From Mucilaginibacter sp. (GTDB lineage: Bacteria > Bacteroidota > Bacteroidia > Sphingobacteriales > Sphingobacteriaceae), in contig NZ_JAQBOC010000037.1 of the NCBI RefSeq assembly GCF_028288225.1, positions 41,605 through 105,604 on the forward strand: a DNA stretch of 64,000 nucleotides, written 5' to 3'. Made by a program: the position numbers and the translations under genes. The first letter of the stretch is position 1. Every line of letters begins with the position of its first letter. Positions 33,807 to 43,215 of the stretch are shown piece after piece. The notes beneath the pieces were generated by a model that was not told where the DNA came from, ran no database searches, and saw only the letters and a list, made by a program, of their open reading frames with translations.

Positions 33807-34961
33807 ATGAAGAATTGGAGGATATTGATAATTAGTATTATATTATCGGTGGGGTGTAAAAAACCATATAATCCACAGGTTATTAGTTCACCCAACAGTT
33901 ATCTTGTGGTTGAAGGGACTATTAATACAAATGATATTACCACTATTAAACTTAGCAAAACAGTAAATCTTACAAGCACTGTAACCACAAAACCGGTTCA
34001 GGCTAGCCTGGTTATTGAATGTGATAATGGTAACATTTATGGGTTATACGAAACTGCAGATGGGGTTTATCAATTATCGGGAGTAATACTTGATAATACC
34101 AGGAAATTCAGGCTTAGGATAACCATATTCGATGATCACAAAGAGTACCTGTCGGATTACGAGCAGGCAAAGGTTACTCCAATTATTGATAGTGTCGGCT
34201 TTATTGCAGGAAACAACAAACTGCAGCTTTATGCCAATACGCACGATGTGAATAACAATACACGCTATTACCGGTTTGATTATGTTGAAACATGGCGGTT
34301 CCACTCAAAATATAACTCGGAATACGTTTCTGATGGAACTAATATAGTTTCAAGACATGCAGATCAGCAAATATATTATTGCTTCGCCAATCACGCCTCA
34401 AGCAGCATAGTTTTAGGTTCATCAGCCAAATTAAAGCAGGATATATTATTCCAGGCTCCTTTAACAGCCATTGAATCCACATCCGAAAAAATAGAAACAA
34501 AATACAGCATTCTTGTACATGAATATGCGTTAACTGAAAAGGCGTACAAATTTTGGGAAAGCCTAAAAAAAAATACGGAACAATTAGGGAGTATTTTTGA
34601 TGCTGAACCAACGCAGCTTATTGGTAACATACATAACACAGCCGACCCAAAAGAACCGGTAATTGGCTATATATGCGCCGGCACAGTATCATCAAAAAGA
34701 GTATTTATAACAAGCGAGCAATTACCGGATACATGGAGACCCAGTTATCCTTACGATTGCCAACTTGATTCATTATGGTATAATAATCCTAAAACCAAGC
34801 TAAACCAGGTTCAAACTTTCCTTGTACCAGGAGTAGAAATACCTGTGAGCCCCTTTTTTACTAAAGGCAGCGCGTCACCGGTTGGGTTTGTATCATCAAG
34901 TGTAGAATGCGTTGATTGCACCATACGGGGAACCAGACAACAACCTGATTTTTGGAAATAG
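33807..34961 (+). CDS. DUF4249 lipoprotein, copy 4 of 5
   Basis: Lipoprotein of 384 aa with Cys17 (ILSVGC) followed by KKPYNP. It pairs with copy 5: both contain DYEQAKVTP, YVETWRFHSKY, APLTAIESTSEKIE and FITSEQLP, which copies 1-3 lack. The MKNWRIL ATG at 33807 is nine bases after the previous stop. The C-terminus is CVDCTIRGTRQQPDFW. Probably exported to the periplasmic or outer face; the positive residues after the Cys do not fit the acidic surface-export signal known from some Bacteroidota. Confidence 0.85.
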   Translation: MKNWRILIISIILSVGCKKPYNPQVISSPNSYLVVEGTINTNDITTIKLSKTVNLTSTVTTKPVQASLVIECDNGNIYGLYETADGVYQLSGVILDNTRKFRLRITIFDDHKEYLSDYEQAKVTPIIDSVGFIAGNNKLQLYANTHDVNNNTRYYRFDYVETWRFHSKYNSEYVSDGTNIVSRHADQQIYYCFANHASSSIVLGSSAKLKQDILFQAPLTAIESTSEKIETKYSILVHEYALTEKAYKFWESLKKNTEQLGSIFDAEPTQLIGNIHNTADPKEPVIGYICAGTVSSKRVFITSEQLPDTWRPSYPYDCQLDSLWYNNPKTKLNQVQTFLVPGVEIPVSPFFTKGSASPVGFVSSSVECVDCTIRGTRQQPDFWK

Positions 34962-34968
34962 AATTAAT

Positions 34969-36099
34969 ATGGCAAACTGGAAATTTTTATTATTTATTAT
35001 TTTACTTTCTGTTGGATGTAAAAAACCATATAATCCAAAGGTTATCAGCTCACCCAACACTTACCTTGTTGTTGAGGGAGTTATTAATATAAATGATATT
35101 ACCAACATTAAACTTAGCAGAACAGTTAACTTGTCAAATAGTGTAACAAATAACCCGGTAGATAATGCCGAATTATTTATTGAAAGTGATAACGGATCTA
35201 ATTATGGTTTACAGGGGATTGGAAATGGCAGTTATCAGTTAACTGGTGTTACGCTTGATAATACCCGCAAATTCCGTTTAAGCATCAAATTAGATGGACA
35301 GAGCTATCTTTCAGATTATGAACAGGCAAAAGTTACTCCTCCTGTTGATAGTGTAGGGTTTATTGCAACAGGCAATAAATTACAAATTTACGTCAACACA
35401 CACGATCCTAAAAATGACACTCATTACTATCGTTATGATTATGTTGAGACCTGGCGGTTCCACTCAAAATATGCCTCGTCGTTCGTTTCTAACGGCACTA
35501 GTATAGTGCCCCGGCATGAGGATCAACAAGTATATTATTGCTTTTTAAATAATACTTCAAGTACTATACTTTTAAGCTCCTCCGCCAAATTAAAACAGGA
35601 TGTGATATTCCAGGCGCCTTTAACAGCCATTGAATCAACATCCGAAAAAATCGAAGTAAAATACAGCATTCTTGTTCATCAGTATGCATTAACTGCACAG
35701 GGGTACAAGTTTTGGGAAAATTTAAAAAAGAATACGGAGCAACTGGGAAGTATTTTTGATGCGGAGCCATCACAGCTAAGCGGTAATATACATAACGTAG
35801 CTAATAAAACGGAAATAGTAATTGGATATATAAGTGCATGCTCAGTTCAAACAAAAAGAATATTTATAACAAGTGAACAATTACCAGAAACATGGAAGCC
35901 CATTTATCCATATGATTGCCTGATTGACTCATTGTTAAAAAATAGCGTTCAACAAGTGTTAGTCCCGGGATTAGAAATACCTATAAATGGCATTTACAGT
36001 GGCCAAAGTCTCAATCCTATTGGATATACGGCTTCTGATCCATATTGTGTTGATTGCACATTAAGGGGGAGCAAACAAACACCGGATTTTTGGGAATAA
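34969..36099 (+). CDS. DUF4249 lipoprotein, copy 5 of 5
   Basis: Lipoprotein of 376 aa with Cys17 (LLSVGC) followed by KKPYNP, most like copy 4. The ATG at 34969 (MANWKFL) is seven bases after the copy 4 stop; a longer frame opening at 34912 lies within copy 4 and would bury the signal peptide. The C-terminus CVDCTLRGSKQTPDFW keeps the two cysteines. It is the last copy; a 119-base spacer separates it from the macroglobulin/plug-like gene. Confidence 0.86.
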   Translation: MANWKFLLFIILLSVGCKKPYNPKVISSPNTYLVVEGVININDITNIKLSRTVNLSNSVTNNPVDNAELFIESDNGSNYGLQGIGNGSYQLTGVTLDNTRKFRLSIKLDGQSYLSDYEQAKVTPPVDSVGFIATGNKLQIYVNTHDPKNDTHYYRYDYVETWRFHSKYASSFVSNGTSIVPRHEDQQVYYCFLNNTSSTILLSSSAKLKQDVIFQAPLTAIESTSEKIEVKYSILVHQYALTAQGYKFWENLKKNTEQLGSIFDAEPSQLSGNIHNVANKTEIVIGYISACSVQTKRIFITSEQLPETWKPIYPYDCLIDSLLKNSVQQVLVPGLEIPINGIYSGQSLNPIGYTASDPYCVDCTLRGSKQTPDFWE

Positions 36100-36218
36100 T
36101 TTTTTTATTGATTTATAAAATACGACATATATACCGGCTAAGTTCAAATTAGCTGCTTTAAAAAATACTTAAACCGGCATTGTTACATGCTTTTTTTGAA
36201 ACGATAAAATAATTGATT

Positions 36219-38576
36219 ATGAGAAATACTATACAAACAATTAAGACACTGCTGTTAATTTCAGCTCTTTCCCTGCTCATGTTAAACAGCAGGGCCCAGG
36301 CTATCCAGGAAGTTCAGAACAGCTTTAATTTATATAAGCACAGTGCTTTACAGGAGAAAGTATTTGTTCATACTGATAAAAGCACTTACCTGCCAGGCGA
36401 GATAATATGGTTTAAAATTTATTGTGTTGACGGCAATGATCATAAACCGCTAAACCTGAGCAAAGTGGTTTATGTTGAAATTTTAGATAATAGCCAAAGC
36501 CCGGTGGCCCAGGCCAAAGTTTCTATTAAAAACGGCATCGGCGATGGCTCCGTTTATATACCGGTAACGGTAAATAATGGAAACTATAAATTAAGGGCCT
36601 ATACCAACTGGATGAAAAATTTTAGCCCGGATTATTATTTTGAAAAAATGATCACTTTGCTAAATCCCTTAAAGTCACCTGATAATATAACAAAGGAAGC
36701 GGCAGGTAACTACGATATCCAGTTTTTTCCGGAAGGCGGCAGTTTAGTTAGCGGCATTGAAAGTAAGGTAGCTTTCAAGGCGGTAGGGAGAAATGGCCTC
36801 GGCGTTGCTTTTACAGGCGCCATTGTTGATCAGCATAATGATACTGTAGCGCGGTTTAAACCATTGAAATTTGGAATGGGTAATTTTTCATTTACTCCTG
36901 CTGCAAACAACACTTATAAAGCGGTTGTAAAATTTAACGGCGGGGCCGTTACTAAAAGTCTTCCTGAAGCAAATAGCCAGGGATATGTAATGAGCATTAT
37001 TGATAAAGGCGCTCAGTTAGATGTAAATGTAAAAGGTGCCGACGGAAATATTTATCTTTTTGTGCATACCCGTCAAATGATAAAAGCTGCCCAAAGCACA
37101 TCTATTAGTAACGGAGCGGCCCACTTTACTATAAGCAAAAATGTGCTTGGCGATGGGATCTCAAGCATCACCATTTTTAACAATGCCAAACAGCCGGTTT
37201 GTGAAAGGCTTTATTTTAAACGCCCGGCTCAAAAATTGTTCATTGATGCAAGTGCCGATCAGCAACAATATGCTTTACGCAAAAAAGTTAATATAAATGT
37301 TTTAGCAAAAGACCAGGCCAGTAAACCCGTATATGCAAATATGTCAATGGCTGTTTACCGCATTGATTCTTTGCAGGATGTTGACCGCAGCAATATTTTT
37401 GACTATTTATGGTTAGGCTCCGATCTGAAAGGCAGTATTGAATCGCCGGACTATTACTTTAAAAACACAAATACCGAGACGGATGAAGCATTAGACAACC
37501 TGATGCTTACGCAGGGCTGGCGCAGGTTTCAATGGAGCCAGGTGCTTGAAAATAAACCACCTGACTTTAACTATTTACCTGAATATAACGGCCATATTGT
37601 TACGGCAAAAATTACCAATACCCTAACCAATACCCCGGCTGCAGATGTTATGACTTATATTGGAATCCCCGGTAAAAGAGTGCAGGTGTATGCATCGCAA
37701 AGCGACTCATCGGGGCACCTGTTATATAGTACAAAAGATTTTTACGGCCCGGGCGAAGTAGTTGCCCAAACCAATACGATGATTGATACTACTTACCGGA
37801 TTGATATTTTGAGCCCTTTTTCAGAACAATACTCAAAAACAATGCTGCCGAAATTTGAATTTGCCAACGGTATGCAAAACGCATTGCAGGCGCACAGTTT
37901 AGGTATACAAGTGTTAAATATTTATTCGGCAAATAGCTTAAAGCGGTTTTATGATCCGGGAATTGATAGCAGTGCATTTTATGGCAAGCCTTATAAAACA
38001 TATAAGCTTGATGATTTTACCCGCTTTACAACAATGGAGGAGGATTTGCGCGAGTATGTATCTGAAGATAATATAGTACGATCAAAAGGCCGGTTTCATA
38101 TAAAGGTGCTCAGCGACCGTGGCTTTTTAGATGGCGACCCCCTGGTAATACTTGATGGCGTACCTGTTTTTGATGTAAACAAGATCTTTTCTGTTGACCC
38201 ATTGAAAGTAAGAAAGCTGGAAGTTATTCGCGATCGATTTTATTATGGTCCGTCAGCACAGGAAGGCATCTTCAGCTTTACTACCTATAAAGGTGATTTG
38301 GGCGGAGTGGAGCTCGATTCGAAAGCGGTAGTAATTGATTATGAAGGTTTACAACTGCGCAGGCAATTTTATTCGCCGGTTTATGACAGCGAAGCGCAGG
38401 CTAAAAGCCGGATCCCTGATTTTAGGAATCTTTTGTACTGGGCGCCATCTGTAAACAACCAGGATAAGGTGTCTTTTTATACATCAGACCAGGCCGGAAA
38501 ATATGTAGGCGTTATACAAGGAATTACAGGCAACGGCGATGCCGGAAGTCAGTATTTTTCATTTGAAGTTAAATAA
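36219..38576 (+). CDS. Secreted macroglobulin MG2/TonB plug-like protein
   Basis: Exported protein of 785 aa. A signal peptide (LLLISALSLLMLNSRAQ) is followed by an alpha-2-macroglobulin-type MG2 domain (VHTDKSTYLPGEIIWFKIY, SVYIPVTVNNGNYKLRAYT), more beta-sandwich sequence, and a C-terminal segment resembling a TonB receptor plug (DGDPLVILDGVPVFDVNKIF, VRKLEVIRD). It has no barrel. Such proteins accompany receptors in Bacteroidota and may hold or deliver ligand. The ATG at 36219 is preferred to a TTG two codons upstream. A terminator follows. Confidence 0.82.
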   Translation: MRNTIQTIKTLLLISALSLLMLNSRAQAIQEVQNSFNLYKHSALQEKVFVHTDKSTYLPGEIIWFKIYCVDGNDHKPLNLSKVVYVEILDNSQSPVAQAKVSIKNGIGDGSVYIPVTVNNGNYKLRAYTNWMKNFSPDYYFEKMITLLNPLKSPDNITKEAAGNYDIQFFPEGGSLVSGIESKVAFKAVGRNGLGVAFTGAIVDQHNDTVARFKPLKFGMGNFSFTPAANNTYKAVVKFNGGAVTKSLPEANSQGYVMSIIDKGAQLDVNVKGADGNIYLFVHTRQMIKAAQSTSISNGAAHFTISKNVLGDGISSITIFNNAKQPVCERLYFKRPAQKLFIDASADQQQYALRKKVNINVLAKDQASKPVYANMSMAVYRIDSLQDVDRSNIFDYLWLGSDLKGSIESPDYYFKNTNTETDEALDNLMLTQGWRRFQWSQVLENKPPDFNYLPEYNGHIVTAKITNTLTNTPAADVMTYIGIPGKRVQVYASQSDSSGHLLYSTKDFYGPGEVVAQTNTMIDTTYRIDILSPFSEQYSKTMLPKFEFANGMQNALQAHSLGIQVLNIYSANSLKRFYDPGIDSSAFYGKPYKTYKLDDFTRFTTMEEDLREYVSEDNIVRSKGRFHIKVLSDRGFLDGDPLVILDGVPVFDVNKIFSVDPLKVRKLEVIRDRFYYGPSAQEGIFSFTTYKGDLGGVELDSKAVVIDYEGLQLRRQFYSPVYDSEAQAKSRIPDFRNLLYWAPSVNNQDKVSFYTSDQAGKYVGVIQGITGNGDAGSQYFSFEVK

Positions 38577-38595
38577 GAAATATTATTGAAAAACT

Positions 38596-38633
38596 AAAAA
38601 AGGATGATGATGAAAGCTCATTGTCCTTTTTTT
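38596..38633 (+). terminator. Terminator after the receptor operon
   Basis: AAAAAAGGA pairs with TCCTTTTTTT around a loop that contains its own GATGA/TCATT pairing. It lies 20 bases after the last stop codon of the operon. Confidence 0.7.
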
Positions 38634-38727
38634 ATTACAAATGCATCAATTTAAAAAAAGGCTATATCTTTAATTAACATTAGTCGCCAATTGCCGCCCT
38701 TTGAGGTTGCGCCTAAAATGCCTGTTT

Positions 38728-39942
38728 ATGAAAAAACACCTGCCAGTATTTGTTGTAATAATAAGTCTTATTTCATTTAAACAAATTTGTTTTTCTCAAC
38801 CTGTATCATATTTAAAACCACAGGTTCAACTGCTTAATACCATTAAACAGAATTTTGATGACGCCGGTAAACAATACAAAATTATGGCTGCTAAGCTTGC
38901 TCCAGGAGAGTTTCCGCGGAGTTACAACCCCGCAGCTGATAAATTTGTAACCAGTAAATCAGCATGGTGGTGCAGTGGTTTTTATGCCGGTACTTTATTA
39001 AATTTATATGAGCAGGGGCATGATGACGCTTTGCTTGCTGAAGCAAACCGGTCAATGGATAGCTTAGCCAAAGAGGAGTATAACACACATACGCACGACC
39101 TTGGATTTATGATGTATTGCAGCTTTGGCAATGCTAACCGGGTTGAGCCAATGCCGGAGTACAAGCAGATCCTGATAAACAGTGCCAGGTCATTATCTAC
39201 CCGCTTTAACCCTAAGGTGGGCTGTATTAAATCATGGGATTCAAAGCCTTCTGATTTTTTGGTGATCATAGATAACATGATGAACCTTGAATTATTATTC
39301 TGGGCCACAAAGGAAAGCGGTGACTCCAGTTTTTATAAAATTGCGGTAACACATGCCAATACTACCATGAAAAATCATTACCGGGCCGACTATAGCTCTT
39401 ATCACGTGGTAAATTATAACGCCCAAACCGGCGAGGTGCTGCAACGGAAAACAGCACAGGGATCTGCTGATGAGTCGGCATGGGCACGCGGGCAGGTTTG
39501 GGGGCTTTACGGTTTTACGGTGATGTATCGCGAAACAAAGGATAAAAAGTACCTGGACCAGGCAGAGCATATTGCCGGTTTTATACTTAACCACCCTAAC
39601 CTGCCGGCAGATAAAATTCCTTACTGGGATTTTAATGCGCCGAATATTCCGGGGGCGTTGCGTGATGCATCTGCCGGGGCAATAATGGCCTCAGCCTTGC
39701 TGGAGCTATGCCGCTATGTTGATAAAAAGGATGGCATGACCTATTTTAACACGGCGCAAACTATTATAAAAACCCTGTCATCGCCTGAATATAAGGCGGC
39801 CCCGGGCACCAATGGTGGCTTTATTTTAAAACATAGCGTTGGCCATCTGCCGCAAAAAAGCGAAATAGATGCGGCGTTAACTTATGCCGATTATTATTTT
39901 GTAGAGGCAATGAAAAGGTATCAGCAATTTTCAACCAAATGA
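38728..39942 (+). CDS. Glycoside hydrolase family 88 (unsaturated glucuronyl hydrolase-like)
   Basis: Exported glycosidase of 404 aa. The signal peptide (VFVVIISLISFKQICFSQ) is followed by the (alpha/alpha)6 barrel. Family features are SAWWCSGFYAGTLLNLYEQG, SWDSKPSDFLVIIDNMMNLE with the likely catalytic Asp, and ADESAWARGQVWGLYGF. Enzymes of this family release unsaturated uronic acid from lyase-made oligosaccharides. The ATG at 38728 begins the signal peptide MKKHLPV; a start at 38701 adds nine residues. The stop overlaps the next gene (ATGA). Confidence 0.9.
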   Translation: MKKHLPVFVVIISLISFKQICFSQPVSYLKPQVQLLNTIKQNFDDAGKQYKIMAAKLAPGEFPRSYNPAADKFVTSKSAWWCSGFYAGTLLNLYEQGHDDALLAEANRSMDSLAKEEYNTHTHDLGFMMYCSFGNANRVEPMPEYKQILINSARSLSTRFNPKVGCIKSWDSKPSDFLVIIDNMMNLELLFWATKESGDSSFYKIAVTHANTTMKNHYRADYSSYHVVNYNAQTGEVLQRKTAQGSADESAWARGQVWGLYGFTVMYRETKDKKYLDQAEHIAGFILNHPNLPADKIPYWDFNAPNIPGALRDASAGAIMASALLELCRYVDKKDGMTYFNTAQTIIKTLSSPEYKAAPGTNGGFILKHSVGHLPQKSEIDAALTYADYYFVEAMKRYQQFSTK

Positions 39943-40733
39943 ATTACAAACTTTTAATGATAGCCCTGCCAGCCATAATTGCAGGCTCATATAGCAGCGT
40001 AAACGCTCAAAAAGTTACGCTTGATTATTACTTTAACCATGAAGTTCATAAAGCGGCTTCGGGGAAAATAGAGCGGTATCATTATTTATGGGACGGGAAA
40101 GCAAACTCCGGCTTTTCCATTTTTGGTGATGCCTTTAAAAGAGCCGGGGCAACACTGGATACATTAAACCACGCACCCACAATCAGTAATCTAAAAGGCA
40201 CTGCTATTTACATCATAGTTGATCCCGATACGGAAAAAGAAAGCCCGGATCCTAATTATATCGGACAAAAAGATATTAACGAAATAGCCGCATGGGTAAA
40301 AAGCGGCGGCCTATTGGTAATGATGGCTAATGACAGCGCCAATGTTGAGCTGCCACATTTTAATAACCTGGCTGAAAAATTTGGAATGCATTTTAACAAT
40401 GATCTGCAAAACCACGTTATAAATGACGATCATTTTGAAGATGGTGCGATAATTACAACCGGTAACCCTATTTTTAAAACCGCCGGTAAAATATTTATGA
40501 AGGATGCCTGCTCCATATCTATAACCGGCCCGGCTAAGTCAGCACTAAAAAATAATAACGGAGCGGTTATTATCGCGGTAGCAAAATATGGAAAAGGAAC
40601 TGTGTTTGCTGTAGGTGATCCCTGGCTGTATGATGAGTATACTAATGGCCGATTGCCTGCCAGTTTTGAAAATGATAAAGCTGCAAATGATGTTGCTGGA
40701 TGGTTAATAGGAAAGGTTTCTCCTGTTAAATAA
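39939..40733 (+). CDS. Secreted DUF4350-like protein coupled to GH88
   Basis: Exported protein of 264 aa. A signal peptide (ALPAIIAGSYSSVNAQ) is followed by an alpha/beta fold resembling the DUF4350/glutamine amidotransferase-like group, with AIYIIVDPDTE, GGLLVMMANDSANVELPHFN and KYGKGTVFAVGDPWLYDEY. Its ATG overlaps the GH88 stop (ATGA), so it is translationally coupled. In some genomes such domains accompany unsaturated uronyl hydrolases, suggesting a joint role in acidic sugar breakdown; the exact activity is unknown. Confidence 0.75.
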   Translation: MNYKLLMIALPAIIAGSYSSVNAQKVTLDYYFNHEVHKAASGKIERYHYLWDGKANSGFSIFGDAFKRAGATLDTLNHAPTISNLKGTAIYIIVDPDTEKESPDPNYIGQKDINEIAAWVKSGGLLVMMANDSANVELPHFNNLAEKFGMHFNNDLQNHVINDDHFEDGAIITTGNPIFKTAGKIFMKDACSISITGPAKSALKNNNGAVIIAVAKYGKGTVFAVGDPWLYDEYTNGRLPASFENDKAANDVAGWLIGKVSPVK

Positions 40734-40748
40734 ACCTATGTCATTACT

Positions 40749-40791
40749 GTAAAGGTCAAGATAACCGTTAACAGAATTATCTGGCCTTTAC
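40749..40791. terminator. Convergent hairpin between DUF4350 gene and pgl
   Basis: GTAAAGGTCAAGATAA (40749-40764) is nearly complementary to TTATCTGGCCTTTAC (40777-40791), one base bulged. It lies between two genes that end toward each other and could stop transcription from both sides, although no long T-run is present. Confidence 0.5.
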
Positions 40792-40809
40792 GGCAATGAC
40801 AGGTGGAAA

Positions 40810-41532
40810 TTACTTATACCGCAACATCGAAGCCGCTGCGTCATCTAAAAACCATTGGATCTGCCCAACAATCGGCTCAATTAATTGAGCGGGATATTCT
40901 TCAATGTCTTCGTCATCTTCCAATACATGGTGTACTGCTATTGCTTTTTCCTCGCCATAAACTAAAAAGGCAATGTTTTGGGCCTCATTAATTAAGGGGG
41001 CATTAACTGTGATGCGGTAAACCTGCTGATCTTCTAAATAAACATCGCTTACACCGGGTACCCTGTCATGTAAAACAGGAGTGTGCGGAAATAAAGAGGC
41101 AGTATGGGAATTGTCGCCCAGGCCCAGCAATATCAAATCAAAGCTTAACTCACCCTCGTCAAAAAACTGTTCAATTTCTTCCTGGTATTTTTTAGCAGCT
41201 TCTTTGGGGGCAAGGCTTGTATCAACAGGAAAAATATGCATTGGGTCAATCTCCAAAGGATCAAACAAAGCCTTTTTGGCCATCAGGTAATTACTATCCT
41301 TATCCGTTTGCGGAACATTGCGCTCATCGCCAAAAAAGAAATAAACTTTTCTCCAATCCAGCTGATCGTGAAATGAGGATGCCAGCAATTCATACAATTT
41401 TTTTGGCGAGCTTCCGCCGGAAAGGGCAACTGAAAACTTACCATTCTTTGTAATGGCTTCACCGCCTATTATTACAAAATATTCAGCCAGTGCTGTCAGC
41501 ACTTCATCGGCGGTATTATAAATGTTTAACAT
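40810..41532 (-). CDS. pgl: 6-phosphogluconolactonase
   Basis: Hydrolyses 6-phosphoglucono-delta-lactone, the second step of the oxidative pentose phosphate pathway; 240 aa, DevB/SOL type. Seen are FSVALSGGSSPKKLYELLAS, VYFFFGDERNVPQTDKDSNY and DLILLGLGDNSHTASLFPHT, the conserved family blocks. Cytosolic, no signal peptide. It is last gene of the minus-strand cluster, separated from zwf by a word-repeat hairpin, so its transcription may be partly set by that structure. Confidence 0.95.
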   Translation of the reverse strand: MLNIYNTADEVLTALAEYFVIIGGEAITKNGKFSVALSGGSSPKKLYELLASSFHDQLDWRKVYFFFGDERNVPQTDKDSNYLMAKKALFDPLEIDPMHIFPVDTSLAPKEAAKKYQEEIEQFFDEGELSFDLILLGLGDNSHTASLFPHTPVLHDRVPGVSDVYLEDQQVYRITVNAPLINEAQNIAFLVYGEEKAIAVHHVLEDDEDIEEYPAQLIEPIVGQIQWFLDDAAASMLRYK

Positions 41533-41538
41533 GGGTAT

Positions 41539-41664
41539 TTAGAGATTAGTGATTGGAGACTAGAGGTTAGTGTTAGTGACCAGAGGTTAGAGATCAGAGA
41601 TTAGTTTGGAAAACCATTTAGCCGCTCCATGCTTACCTAATCTCTAACCTCCAGCCTCTAATTA
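41539..41664. repeat. Word-repeat hairpin, TTAGAGAT family
   Basis: The left arm (41539-41605) holds many copies such as AGAGATTAG, GACTAGAGGTTAG, GACCAGAGGTTAGAGATC. The right arm (41634-41664) has CCTAATCTCTAACC and CTCTAATTAC. It is the same word family as 1394-1520 and ends directly at the zwf stop codon. Confidence 0.75.
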
Positions 41665-43179
41665 CTATTTCTTCCCTTGTACCGGCAATGTGAACCAATT
41701 AAACCCGTCGCGGGCAATCAAAGCCTCGGCAGATTCTGGTCCCCATGAGTCGGCAGAATAATTAGGGAAATTTAAACTCTTTTTATTTTGCCAGGTGTTT
41801 AAAATTGGCATAACCAACTCCCATGCAGCTTCAACCTGGTCACTGCGCATAAACAAGGTTTGGTCGCCCAGCATCGTGTCCAGTATCAGCGTTTCATAAG
41901 CTTCAGGAGCCTGGTTGGCGTAGGTGCCTTTATAATCGAACACCATATCAACAGCATTTAAAACCATATCTATACCTGGTCTTTTGGCCTGTACTTGCAG
42001 GCGAATACTCATTTCGGGCTGGATACTGATGATCAGCCTGTTCTGCTGCCAGCTTTCAGCGGCTTCGGTAGGGAAGATCAAATGCGGTACATCCTTAAAC
42101 TGGATAGTAATAACCGATGAGGACTGGTGCATCCGCTTGCCTGTGCGCAAATAGAACGGAACGCCCTGCCAGCGCCAGTTATCTACAAAAAACTTTATAG
42201 CGGCAAAGGTTTCTGTATTTGATTCCGGATTAACCTTTGGCTCTTCGCGATAACCGGAAACCTCCTTGCCTTTCATCCATCCGCTGCCATACTGGCCCCT
42301 AACAGCTGAATTACGAACGTCTTCCGGACCAAACTTGCGCATGGCCTTTAACACATCCACTTTACGGTCGCGCACTTCATCGGCATTAAAGCTCACAGGC
42401 GGCTCCATAGCTATGTGGCAAAGCAGCTGCAGCAAATGGTTCTGGATCATATCACGCATAGCGCCTGATCCGTCATAATAGTCGCCACGTTCTTCAACGC
42501 CCAACTGCTCAGTAACCGAGATCTGTACATGTTCAATATAGTTTCGGTTCCACAATGGCTCCATTATGCTGTTAGCAAAGCGGAAAGCCATTATATTCTG
42601 AACCGTTTCCTTGCCCAGGTAATGGTCAATGCGGTAGATCTGGCATTCATCAAAAATACGGCTAAGCAATTTATTTAACTCTTTAGCGGTTTCCAGGTCA
42701 TGGCCAAATGGTTTTTCAATCACAATCCTTACCTTTTTAGGGTCATCAGCCAGTTTAGCCTTCGAAATATTGGAAGCGATTATAGGGAAGAAATTTGGCG
42801 ACACCGCCAGGTAATAAATTACATTGGCTTTTGTTTTCCAATCGGTATTGTGCTTTTCAACACGCTTACCAAACTCTTTATAGGTTTCAAAATCGTTGAT
42901 ATCCGACACCTGGTAGTAAACGCTTTTTTCAAACTCGGCCCACTTCTTTTCATCAGCCTTTCCGTTGCGCGAAAACTGGTTGATATCGTTATGCAGGTTA
43001 GTCCTGAACTGTTCATCACTATATTGGGTACGGCCTGTGCCAATGATGGAGAACTGCTTGGGCAGCCATCCGTCTAAAAACAAATTATACAGCGCCGGCC
43101 CAATTTTACGCGAGGTAAGATCGCCTGTACCGCCAAAAATTACAAATATCGTAGGGTCTGAATGTGTGCTTGTGCTCAT
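41665..43179 (-). CDS. zwf: Glucose-6-phosphate dehydrogenase
   Basis: First enzyme of the oxidative pentose phosphate pathway, 504 aa, making 6-phosphogluconolactone and NADPH (or NADH). The nucleotide motif FVIFGGTGDLTSRKIGPALY is at the N-terminus, the substrate-binding active site RIDHYLGKE follows at about residues 177-185, and the C-terminal domain has FYLRTGKRM. The length is normal. The gene is 36 bases downstream of gnd. Coenzyme preference cannot be told by eye. Confidence 0.97.
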   Translation of the reverse strand: MSTSTHSDPTIFVIFGGTGDLTSRKIGPALYNLFLDGWLPKQFSIIGTGRTQYSDEQFRTNLHNDINQFSRNGKADEKKWAEFEKSVYYQVSDINDFETYKEFGKRVEKHNTDWKTKANVIYYLAVSPNFFPIIASNISKAKLADDPKKVRIVIEKPFGHDLETAKELNKLLSRIFDECQIYRIDHYLGKETVQNIMAFRFANSIMEPLWNRNYIEHVQISVTEQLGVEERGDYYDGSGAMRDMIQNHLLQLLCHIAMEPPVSFNADEVRDRKVDVLKAMRKFGPEDVRNSAVRGQYGSGWMKGKEVSGYREEPKVNPESNTETFAAIKFFVDNWRWQGVPFYLRTGKRMHQSSSVITIQFKDVPHLIFPTEAAESWQQNRLIISIQPEMSIRLQVQAKRPGIDMVLNAVDMVFDYKGTYANQAPEAYETLILDTMLGDQTLFMRSDQVEAAWELVMPILNTWQNKKSLNFPNYSADSWGPESAEALIARDGFNWFTLPVQGKK

Positions 43180-43215
43180 TTTATTTAATATTATCAGCTA
43201 TTAAAATTATGATAA

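Noticed and set aside
41081..43204. Plus-strand frames across pgl and zwf
   Set aside because: They are antisense to enzymes with complete motifs and have no independent support.
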